64,000 nt of DNA from JBFFZF01 sp050732695 (GTDB lineage Bacteria; Gemmatimonadota; Gemmatimonadetes; Longimicrobiales; RSA9). Location of the stretch: positions 1-64,000 of the forward strand of contig JBOHRL010000065.1 of NCBI GenBank assembly GCA_050732695.1. The letters are read 5' to 3'. The notes under the pieces were generated by a model. It saw only the letters and a list, made by a program, of their open reading frames with translations. It was not told the DNA's origin and made no database searches. Both the position numbers and the translations under genes were made by a program. Of the stretch, positions 1 to 7,352 are shown in pieces. Position 1 is the first letter of the stretch. The number at the start of each line of letters is the position of its first letter.

Positions 1-128
1 GAGCATCGCCGCAGGGTACGCGCCGGCTGATGAGCCGGATGCCGCGGCCCTGTCGAAGCGAAGCGGTGTCTGGCGCATGGCGCGTCGGCCGCGATTCCAG
101 AAGCCGCGATTCCAGGAGAGGTAAGCCA

Positions 129-1118
129 ATGCGCAAACTCGAGGTCATCATCGCCAGCGTGCTGTTTGCAGCGTGCCAGAACGACTACACGGGCCCGGCA
201 CGTTCTGGGCGGGACGAACTGGTCGACGTCGCACCGGTTATCCGTCATGCAACGGCGAGGAGGCGGTGCTGGATGGTCTCGCGGGCTGCGCTCCGTTGCA
301 GACGATGGCGATGGGTTGCCGCTTCGATCGTCGTTGGGACGCTGCCTGGACTCGTTCCCGCGCTCCTCGTTCTGCGCCAGGGTGGGCTTCCGACGCTCGC
401 GCGCCGGCCGTCAGATGATACGGCAGACCGCCGCCGCATCAGGAATGGGTTGGTGGTCGCGCAGGTCGCTCTCTCAATGACGTTGCTTGCGGCCGCCGGC
501 CTCTTCGTCAAAAGCTTCGTCCGGCTCCAGACAGTGGATCCCGGATACGACTTCGAGCAGATCGCCCTCGCGACTATCGGGTTATCGCCAACGTGCTACG
601 CGAGTGCCAGCACGCGCGCCGAGTTTTTCCGTCGCCTCGAGCAGATGCTCGAAGAGCAGCCGGGAATTGAGGCCGTCACCCGGATGGATCGCCGCGGGTT
701 CCGTTCCGGTTTCGACTTGCAAGCCGAGGGCGGATTGGCCCATCCCAACCAGCCGTACAGAGGGCCGTCGGCGTCGGTCGCGCCAGACTACCTGCATGTT
801 ATGGGAGTGGAACTGCTCGCCGGACGTGCATTCGAGACCACGGACATCGACACGGATGCAGTGATCATCGACCTGGATCTCGCGCGGTTTCTTTGGTCCG
901 ATGGCGTTGGCCGGCGATTTCGCCTGGGGGCCGAAGGCGATTGGATGACAGTCATCGGCGTTGTGAAAGAGCTTCGGCCTCGACCGGTGTCCCGGGTTGT
1001 GTTCCGCTTGGCCACGGTTGGACCGGCAGCGAAACTCGGGCCTACCCCGATCGCAACCAGTCGGCCATATTCATTCACCGTATCGTTAGCATCAGCGGAA
1101 CGTCCGACCCGATCATGA
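129..1118 (+). pseudogene. Chimeric relic: lipoprotein signal peptide joined to an ADOP-type ABC permease fragment
   Basis: A strong ribosome binding site (AGGAGAGG) precedes ATG 129. The first ~22 residues read as a lipoprotein signal peptide ending SVLFAAC. The protein then changes character: from about residue 60 it matches the middle of a MacB/FtsX-like ADOP permease, with a membrane segment (VGTLPGLVPALLVL), RNGLVVAQVALSMTLLAAAG, and an extracellular region ending WMTVIGVVKEL. ADOP permeases are about 800 residues with eight membrane segments; the N-terminal half and the last membrane block are missing here. Near the 3' end the plausible continuation lies in another frame, so a frameshift is likely. 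I read it as the product of deletion or recombination between a lipoprotein gene and a permease gene, not a working transporter. The end overlaps the start of the next gene. Confidence 0.6.
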
Positions 1119-1720
1119 CCGACCCCGAGCAGACCGCCGTCGTAGGCCGGCTTCTTGATCAACTGCGTGCAGGAGACCGGCAGGCGTTCGACCAGCTGGT
1201 GCCTTTGGTATACGGTGAACTCCACCACCTCGCCGAGCAGCAGCGCCGCCGCTGGAGCGGCGATGACACGCTGAATACGACAGCTCTCGTCCATGAAGCG
1301 TACCTGCGGCTCGCCGGCCAGTCCACACCGGCGTGGCGGAGCCGCCCCCACTTTCTCGCCGTGGCCGCTCGTGCGATGCGCCACATTCTCCTCGACTACG
1401 CAAAAAGCAAGCGGCGGGCGAAGCGCGGAGGCGGACAACACCGCGTATCGCTGCAGGAGATCGAGAGCGCGTTGAAGGGCGCCGATCCGGCGGATGCGGG
1501 TGCAGAAGCGTTGCTCGCGCTCGAAGATGCTCTGCGGCGACTGGACGAGCACGATCCGCGGCAGAGCCGGATCGTGGAATGCCGTTTCTTCGGCGGCATG
1601 GCGATTCAGGACACCGCGGATGCTTTGGGCATCTCGCCGGCGACAGTGAAGCGGGGCTGGGCAATGGCGCAATCATGGCTGTACCGCGAGCTGGCCCACC
1701 CGGCCGGGCGCACGCTATGA
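1115..1720 (+). CDS. ECF-type RNA polymerase sigma factor (TIGR02999-like)
   Basis: A 201-residue sigma-70 family factor. Region 2 carries TALVHEAYLRL and AARAMRHILLDYA, the hallmark of the ECF group common in Planctomycetes, Acidobacteria and Gemmatimonadetes. Region 4 is the helix-turn-helix around IQDTADALGISPATVKRGW. It should direct core RNA polymerase to a small regulon. ATG 1115 was chosen because upstream sequence belongs to the decayed permease. The stop codon overlaps the kinase start as ATGA (1717-1720), which implies translational coupling. In this group the linked kinase is often proposed to control the sigma factor in place of a membrane anti-sigma factor; that link is inference here. 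Confidence 0.9.
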   Translation: MTDPEQTAVVGRLLDQLRAGDRQAFDQLVPLVYGELHHLAEQQRRRWSGDDTLNTTALVHEAYLRLAGQSTPAWRSRPHFLAVAARAMRHILLDYAKSKRRAKRGGGQHRVSLQEIESALKGADPADAGAEALLALEDALRRLDEHDPRQSRIVECRFFGGMAIQDTADALGISPATVKRGWAMAQSWLYRELAHPAGRTL

Positions 1721-4383
1721 CCGATTCGCGCTCGCCCTTCCCTGGCGGCGACGAGAACCGCCGTGATCTGGCCGAACGTCTGTACGAAGAGGCCCGACTC
1801 CTTCAACCCACTGCCAGGACGCGTTTCCTGGATCACGCGTGTGCCGATGATCCGGAGCTTCGCAAGGAGCTCGACTCGCTTCTCGAGCACGCAGACGAGG
1901 CCGAGGCGCTCTTCGATCAGTTGGCAGATGCGTTGATTCCGCCGGATCTGAGAACTGCTCCGAAGATGAGTCGCTACGAGGTGCTCAGCTGCATCGGCGT
2001 TGGCGGCATGGGCGCTGTGTACCGGGCTCGCGACATTCGCCTGAATCGTGACGTGGCGCTGAAATTCATGCCGGTGTACGTGAGCGCGATGCTCGATGGC
2101 GACGAGCGGTTGCTGATGGAAGCGAGGGCCGCCGCCGCACTCGAGCACCCGAACGTCTGCACCGTGCACGAGATTGGCGAAAGCGAGGACGGCCGGCCGT
2201 ACATAGCGATGGCGCTCTGCGAGGGTGAGACGCTGAAGGACCGCCTGCGCCGGGGGCCGCTCCCGGTCACCGAGGCCGTCGACGTCGCCCGCCAGATTGC
2301 TCGAGGGCTCGGCGCCGCTCATGCGCATGGCATCGTGCACCGCGACGTCAAGCCCGCCAACATCATGCTCACGCCGGACGGCACGGTGAAGCTGCTCGAT
2401 TTCGGTTTGGCCAAGGCCGCCAATGTGAGCGTCACGCGTCCCGGCATGACACGCGGCACCGTGTCGTACATGTCGCCTGAACAGACAAGAGGCGACGCGG
2501 TCGGCCCAGCGAGCGATCTCTGGGGCCTGGGCGTCGTACTTTATGAGATGCTCACCACCGTCCGCCCGTTTCGTGGCGGCACGGACCAGGCAGTGATTCA
2601 CGCCATCCTGAATACAGCGCCGGAGGCCGTGAGAAAGCAGGCTCACGACATTCCGCGGTCGCTTGAGCGGATCGTCGATCGTCTACTCGAGAAGGATCCT
2701 GATTGCCGTTACGGGAACGTGGACGAGCTCCTGGCGGACCTTGAGCTGACCGTCCCGCCATCGGCCGGCGTGCTCCAGGCGAGGCATCCACCCTTGTACC
2801 GGCGCCGGGGCGGAAGCATCGCGATCGCCGGTTCCCTGTTTGTCGCGCTCGGGAGTGCCGCGCTGTGGTGGCATGAGCCCAGCGCCTCCTCCGGCGTGGC
2901 CGAGGTGCAGGCGACCGAGCCCACCGCCCTCCTGTCCGGGGACACTCCATTCGATCCGGCGAAAACGATTGCCGTCCTGCCGTTTACCAATCTGAGCCGG
3001 GACCCGGAGGAGGACTACTTCAGTGACGGACTAACCGAAGAACTGATCGGAGTGTTGTCAGGATTGCGCGCATTGCGTGTCGCTGCTCGGACATCCGCGT
3101 TCGTATACAAAGGGCAGAAACGCGACATCCGTGTGATCGGCGCTGCGCTGAATGTTGCCACGGTGCTCGAAGGCAGTGTGCGTCGTGATGGCAATCGCAT
3201 CCGTGTAGCCGCACAACTCATCAACGTAGCGGATGGCTTCCAACTCTGGGCCGACATGTACGAGCGCGAGCTGACAGATATCTTCGCAATCCAGCATGAT
3301 CTTGCGCTGAGCATTGCCAGCGCGCTGCGCGCAAAGCTGACCCCTGCCGAACGGGATCGGCTCGGCCGACCGCCGACTGCGAGTGCGGAAGCGTTCGCGC
3401 TGTATCTCAAGGGCCGTCACTTCTGGAACCAGCGAACGCCAATCGGCTTCGAGAGAGCGATCGAGTATTTCCAACGAGCCATCGCGGCAGATTCACAGTA
3501 CGCCGCGGCGCATGCGGGTCTGGCCGGAGTGTACTCGCTGCTGGGCCTCTCGGGGGCGCTCGGCCGGGGGGACGCGCGGGAGCGCATGCGGGCAGCCGTG
3601 CTTCGAGCGCTCGAGCTCGATGACAGCATCGCCGATGCCCATGCTGTTCTCGGCGCATACCTGCACATCTGGGAATGGGATGCCGACGGCGCCGAACGGG
3701 AGTTTCTCCGCGCGATCCAGCTGAACCCGAGCTACACGACCGCCCGTCATTACTACGGCAACTTGCTGAGCGCGATGGGGCGTGTCGAGGAAGCCGTGGC
3801 ACAGAAGACCATGGCAGTCGAACTGGACCCGCTCGCGCCGGCTCTGAGCGAAACGCTCGCCTTCACGCTCCTCTATGCCGGCCGCTCCGACGAGGCGCTG
3901 CACCACGTAGGCAATGCGCTCGAGCTGGATTCGGCATACTGGCGCGCGCACGCGGTGCTGGGCCTCATCTACGAAACCATCGGCCGCCCCGAGGACGCGA
4001 TCCGTGAGTACGAGCGGGCGAACGAGCTCGCGCGTGCCCGGACTCACCGCACCAGGGCCGATATCGCTCGCGTGCTGGCGCGCACCGGCCGAGAGGGAGA
4101 GGCCCGGCAACTGATCACGGAGATGCAGGCGGAAGCCGCTGCGACCGAAGCCCACGAGCCAGCCGTCGCCACCGCGTTTATGGCGCTGCGCGAGGGCGAT
4201 GCGGCGTTCGCCTGGCTGGAGGAGGCATACCGGCAGAAGCACCCACACCTGCCCTTCATTGCCGGTGATCCGAGGTTCGCGAACATGGACGATGACCCGC
4301 GTTTCAATAACCTGATGCGGCGCATCGGTGTGCGGCGCATCAACGGTTCGCGAGCCCTCCCACCCGGAACGCCAAGGCATTGA
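1717..4383 (+). CDS. Membrane Ser/Thr protein kinase with TolB-like and TPR domains
   Basis: 888 residues. An N-terminal leader (1-83) precedes a complete Hanks-type kinase domain (about 84-350): glycine loop GVGGMGAVY, ATP lysine K116 in VALKF, catalytic loop HRDVKPAN (D210), DFG at 228-230, and SPEQ in the activation region. One membrane segment lies near residues 366-386. The periplasmic part starts with the TolB-N-like domain seen in many such kinases and adenylate cyclases (KTIAVLPFTNLSRD, about 415) and continues into tetratricopeptide repeats (about 560-850). The protein should sense or bind something outside the cytoplasm and phosphorylate cytoplasmic targets. It overlaps the sigma factor by ATGA, and its last 44 bases overlap the convergent haloperoxidase gene. 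Confidence 0.93.
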   Translation: MTDSRSPFPGGDENRRDLAERLYEEARLLQPTARTRFLDHACADDPELRKELDSLLEHADEAEALFDQLADALIPPDLRTAPKMSRYEVLSCIGVGGMGAVYRARDIRLNRDVALKFMPVYVSAMLDGDERLLMEARAAAALEHPNVCTVHEIGESEDGRPYIAMALCEGETLKDRLRRGPLPVTEAVDVARQIARGLGAAHAHGIVHRDVKPANIMLTPDGTVKLLDFGLAKAANVSVTRPGMTRGTVSYMSPEQTRGDAVGPASDLWGLGVVLYEMLTTVRPFRGGTDQAVIHAILNTAPEAVRKQAHDIPRSLERIVDRLLEKDPDCRYGNVDELLADLELTVPPSAGVLQARHPPLYRRRGGSIAIAGSLFVALGSAALWWHEPSASSGVAEVQATEPTALLSGDTPFDPAKTIAVLPFTNLSRDPEEDYFSDGLTEELIGVLSGLRALRVAARTSAFVYKGQKRDIRVIGAALNVATVLEGSVRRDGNRIRVAAQLINVADGFQLWADMYERELTDIFAIQHDLALSIASALRAKLTPAERDRLGRPPTASAEAFALYLKGRHFWNQRTPIGFERAIEYFQRAIAADSQYAAAHAGLAGVYSLLGLSGALGRGDARERMRAAVLRALELDDSIADAHAVLGAYLHIWEWDADGAEREFLRAIQLNPSYTTARHYYGNLLSAMGRVEEAVAQKTMAVELDPLAPALSETLAFTLLYAGRSDEALHHVGNALELDSAYWRAHAVLGLIYETIGRPEDAIREYERANELARARTHRTRADIARVLARTGREGEARQLITEMQAEAAATEAHEPAVATAFMALREGDAAFAWLEEAYRQKHPHLPFIAGDPRFANMDDDPRFNNLMRRIGVRRINGSRALPPGTPRH

Positions 4384-5731
4384 CCGCTCGGCCGACGCAG
4401 AATCCCTGCACGAGGCCCTGTACAATGTCGGCGCGATAATGGATCCCGCCATAGAGCCGCGAGAACGCTGATTCGCTGGCCGCATCGTAGAATGACGGAT
4501 AGGAACGCGGCGCGAAGCCGAGGCGGTCGTGGGTGTGGTCCGTGAACGCGAACCCGTCCCCGAACATGCCGGTGAGGATCGTTGAAGAGGCGCCCGCGTC
4601 GTTCGAGTGGCCCGAGGTGTACGCGGGGAACGGAGGCGTGTCCAGCACGGGCGACCAGCCTGGATCGATCAGCTCGTGGATGTAGGTGACGGGTCGCAGC
4701 AGATTGTAGTGATATTTCGTCGCCCATGAGGCGATGAATGCGTCCGATTCGCCCAACCCCACTCGGGCGAATGCCTCCGCTGTCACATCCAGGGAAGCAT
4801 CGAGCTGCTCGAGCACCTGCGCCGCGATGGACAGCGAATGGCCGGGCGGCGTGGCAGTCTCTCCGGCGAGGTCGGCCCAGAAGAACGCAATCGTTCGCTG
4901 CTCGTCGGTCAGTCCGTTCACGGTCTCGTACACTTCCATCGCCTCCTCATGGAAGGGCGAGCCGGGATGCTCGGAGTAGGCGGGGTGCGAAACGGGCGCA
5001 CACACGTCGACGTCGCTCAGTACGAGCGGGCGTAGATGTCCCCAGCATGGCTGGACTGGTGCCTGGAAGTCCGGTGGTGTCGGCACCCACTGGCCCGGCC
5101 CCGGTTGCGGCGTATACGGACAGTCGCTGAGTTGCCGGTAGCCGTCGCCGCGTGACCACTGCCATACGGCGGTGGCCACGCGTTGCGCGTGCGCGATGCT
5201 GGGCCCGTAGATCGAGCCGGGAATCTCGCTGCGGAAGCGGCTCTCGAACGCACGCTCGAGCTGCCGGATCGCCACTGCGCTCGATGCGCTCGTGTAGAAC
5301 CTTTGCATGACGTTCGCGAGCACAGCGTTGGCGACGGTCGGCCAGTGCAGCTGCTGGCTCATCGCCGGCAGGCCGACGAGTCCGTTGAGCTGGCCACCCA
5401 GGGAACGCCCACCCGGCACTCCGGGCGCGACCCCTTCCCAGAGTGCGACACCAATGTAGGCGAAGGCGCGGGCGGCGTTCGGCGGGAACAGGGATTCTTC
5501 ACGGGTGAGATCGAAGGACAGGCGCATCCACGCGAGGGGCACTTCCGCGTCGTAACTCGCCGCAGATGGAGCGTCGGCGACGGTAGCCTGGTACGAGCCA
5601 GATGCCTGCGGCCGCGCCAGGTCCGTGGGAGCAGGGCTGTCGCACGCTGCGGAAATGCCCACGACGATGCCAACGGCCAGAATTACTGCATGCTGGCGTT
5701 CCCGCTTCCGGCGATTTGCGACGCGCTTCAT
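4340..5731 (-). CDS. Vanadium-dependent haloperoxidase family lipoprotein
   Basis: 463 residues. An N-terminal lipoprotein signal ends at C30 (VGISAAC), so the protein is probably anchored outside the cytoplasm. The C-terminal half is the PAP2/vanadium-chloroperoxidase fold with the whole vanadate-binding set: K339 and R346 (KYHYNLLRP), S373-G374-H375 (AYTSGHSN), R425 and H431 (SRLYGGIHYRAD). The K-R and R-H spacings of 7 and 6 match fungal chloroperoxidase as I remember it. Such enzymes oxidise halides with H2O2 or act as acid phosphatases, so halide chemistry is not proven. An AAGGAGG site supports ATG 5731. It sits 60 bp after a small lipoprotein gene, probably in one operon. Confidence 0.85.
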   Translation of the reverse strand: MKRVANRRKRERQHAVILAVGIVVGISAACDSPAPTDLARPQASGSYQATVADAPSAASYDAEVPLAWMRLSFDLTREESLFPPNAARAFAYIGVALWEGVAPGVPGGRSLGGQLNGLVGLPAMSQQLHWPTVANAVLANVMQRFYTSASSAVAIRQLERAFESRFRSEIPGSIYGPSIAHAQRVATAVWQWSRGDGYRQLSDCPYTPQPGPGQWVPTPPDFQAPVQPCWGHLRPLVLSDVDVCAPVSHPAYSEHPGSPFHEEAMEVYETVNGLTDEQRTIAFFWADLAGETATPPGHSLSIAAQVLEQLDASLDVTAEAFARVGLGESDAFIASWATKYHYNLLRPVTYIHELIDPGWSPVLDTPPFPAYTSGHSNDAGASSTILTGMFGDGFAFTDHTHDRLGFAPRSYPSFYDAASESAFSRLYGGIHYRADIVQGLVQGFCVGRAVNALAFRVGGLANR

Positions 5732-5791
5732 CTCCTACCTCCTTCGATACGTTCTGATCTTGCCGCGACGGCAGTCCTCTTCGAGTGTGGG

Positions 5792-6457
5792 TCAGGAACC
5801 TTGCCGGCCTGGACTCCCCGGCGGCGCGAACGGTGACGCGCCGACGTTCTGACACCCAACATTCGGCAGGTTGCAGAACTGGGCGAACGTGCTGATCTGT
5901 GCCAGCAGATCGTCAGGATCGGCCTCGGCTGGACCATGGCTGCGGATGACCAGGTGCACTTCTGCGCCATAGGGATTGCGGATGCCACGAGGATCACCGG
6001 CCTCGACCGAATTGCCTTCGGGATCGTGGCGGGCGAGGTGGGTGGTATGGACGACCGTGGCCCCGGTGCCGACGAAGCCGCCGCCGTTCACGAGCGAACC
6101 CTGCGCCTGCACAATGTTCCTCAGATCGAAGGAAGTGCACGGCCCATCGCACCCCTGCGGATTGTTGAAGATCGCCCACCACACGCTGTACGCGTATCCG
6201 GGCAAGAGCCCATCGACCGCGAGGTCGGCCCAGAGTCCCTGGGTCGATCGCGTCAGCGTCACCTGACCGGAGAGTCCCAGGCCAGCGATATCGGCGATGC
6301 CAAGGTTTGCCACGATCACCGGCGAGGCGCCCCCGACGGCGAACGCTGGATCCGGGGCCTCGACATCCGCGGCCGGTCCTACGGAATCCAGACGTTCGCA
6401 TGCGGCCAGGACAGTCGCTGTGACCATGACGGCGTGCGCGAAGAGTTTGTTGCGCAT
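5792..6457 (-). CDS. Small lipoprotein of unknown function
   Basis: 221 residues. ATG 6457 has a clear GGGAGG site 6-7 bases upstream; an ATG five codons earlier would bury that site and was rejected. The signal peptide ends TATVLAAC with lipobox cysteine C20. The mature part is one small beta-rich domain with aromatic and glycine-rich strands (YSVWWAIFNNPQGC, GFVGTGATVVHTTHLARH, EVHLVIRSHGP) and several cysteines that could form disulfides (QGCDGPC, FCNLPNVGC). I do not recognise the family. It is the first gene of a probable two-gene unit with the haloperoxidase, so it may be a surface partner of that enzyme (inference). Confidence 0.75.
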   Translation of the reverse strand: MRNKLFAHAVMVTATVLAACERLDSVGPAADVEAPDPAFAVGGASPVIVANLGIADIAGLGLSGQVTLTRSTQGLWADLAVDGLLPGYAYSVWWAIFNNPQGCDGPCTSFDLRNIVQAQGSLVNGGGFVGTGATVVHTTHLARHDPEGNSVEAGDPRGIRNPYGAEVHLVIRSHGPAEADPDDLLAQISTFAQFCNLPNVGCQNVGASPFAPPGSPGRQGS

Positions 6458-6724
6458 TGCTGCACCTCCCATGAACGATTCGGAGATCTGCCTGACGAGT
6501 GGGCGGTTCCGGCGAAAGTCCGGCCCGCGCGCGTCCCAGCCGAGTTGGCTGCGTCGTATTAACGACAAACGCCAGAAAGAAGGCTCATCCCTCAGCGCGA
6601 ACCTCGCTGGCGCGTGTAAGCGCCGGCCTGGTTGGATGGCGAAGACGTGGCGGATGCATCGAGCAGCACACGCGCCGACGGTAGCCACGGCACGCCGACG
6701 GATGGGTTCGCGCGGTAATTGCGG
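6458..6724. other. Intergenic region upstream of the small-lipoprotein/haloperoxidase unit
   Basis: 267 bp that should hold the promoter for the minus-strand lipoprotein-haloperoxidase pair. Short open frames cross it on both strands, but none has a start site with a ribosome binding site or a recognisable product. I see no clear operator, RNA motif or terminator. Confidence 0.5.
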
Positions 6725-7156
6725 CTATGTCCTGGCTGCCTTGAGCTTCTTGTCGCCGAGCGTGAGAGTCACGGCCGTCACTTCGTCTTCCGCACCACGC
6801 TCGAAGGTGATCAGCACGCCCGGCAGGACCCGGAAAGTGAACGTGTCTCGAGCGGCGGGGAACATCTGAACGTCCCCAATTCCAGGCATATGGATGTACG
6901 GTTTCTCGTCAAAGAGGAAAACCTGCACCGTCGCGCCGGGAGTCAGCTCGTAGTCGCCGAGTTCCGTCGCTCCGGGAGCCGGTTCGTCCCCCTTGACAGT
7001 CGCGCGGCCGCCCGCATACTCTGCGATCGACCCTCCTCGGTACGTGAGGACGTTCCACGGGAGCCGCGGCTCGCAACCAGCGGCTGACCCTCCACCGAGC
7101 TGAAGACGCGTCACGGGAGCCGCCGCTCGCAGAACCGGCGGCGGACCCCTCGACAT
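6725..7156 (-). pseudogene. Relic of the C-terminal (DUF3471-like) domain of a serine hydrolase
   Basis: The last ~85 residues match the small beta domain that follows the catalytic part of many class C beta-lactamase-like hydrolases: GDYELTPGATVQVF, HMPGIGDVQMFPA, TFTFRVLPGVLITF, LGDKKLKA. The catalytic domain (SxxK, YxN, HxG) is absent. The 5' part is made of the three-copy hairpin repeat at 7057-7204, so there is no credible start codon or signal peptide. I read it as the surviving tail of a hydrolase gene whose 5' part was lost, perhaps when the repeats expanded or when the SusC unit arrived. Confidence 0.6.
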
Positions 7157-7204
7157 AGCGGAACATGTGTCTGGCAGCCGCGGCTCGCAAACCGGCGGCT
7201 ATCC
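7057..7204. repeat. Three-copy interspersed hairpin repeat (about 33 bp, period about 56 bp)
   Basis: Copies lie at about 7057-7090, 7113-7148 and 7173-7204. All share the core GAGCCGCNGCTCGCA, then AACCGGCGGC or a close variant. AGCCGC at one end can pair with GCGGCT at the other, giving a hairpin with a loop of 11-13 nt. The spacer between copies is about 22-24 bp and less conserved. Position, just upstream of the SusC gene and over the 5' end of the hydrolase relic, fits a REP-like intergenic element. A longer diverged relative may lie at 32694-32738. Confidence 0.6.
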
Positions 7205-7352
7205 ATTGACATGCCGGCGCGGGGCCGATGCGCGGTCCTGTCCACCGGCCAACACGGCATCTCATATAACAGGTTGGTACAGGCGCAGAACCCGGCGGAT
7301 CCGAATCGGCGGCCGTCGGTTCCGGTCGTCTTTCAACATCGCGGAGGTCCCC

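Noticed and set aside
7206..7270. TTGACA at 7206 and TATAAC at 7265 as a susC promoter
   Set aside because: They are over 50 bp apart, and neither has a partner box at 16-18 bp.
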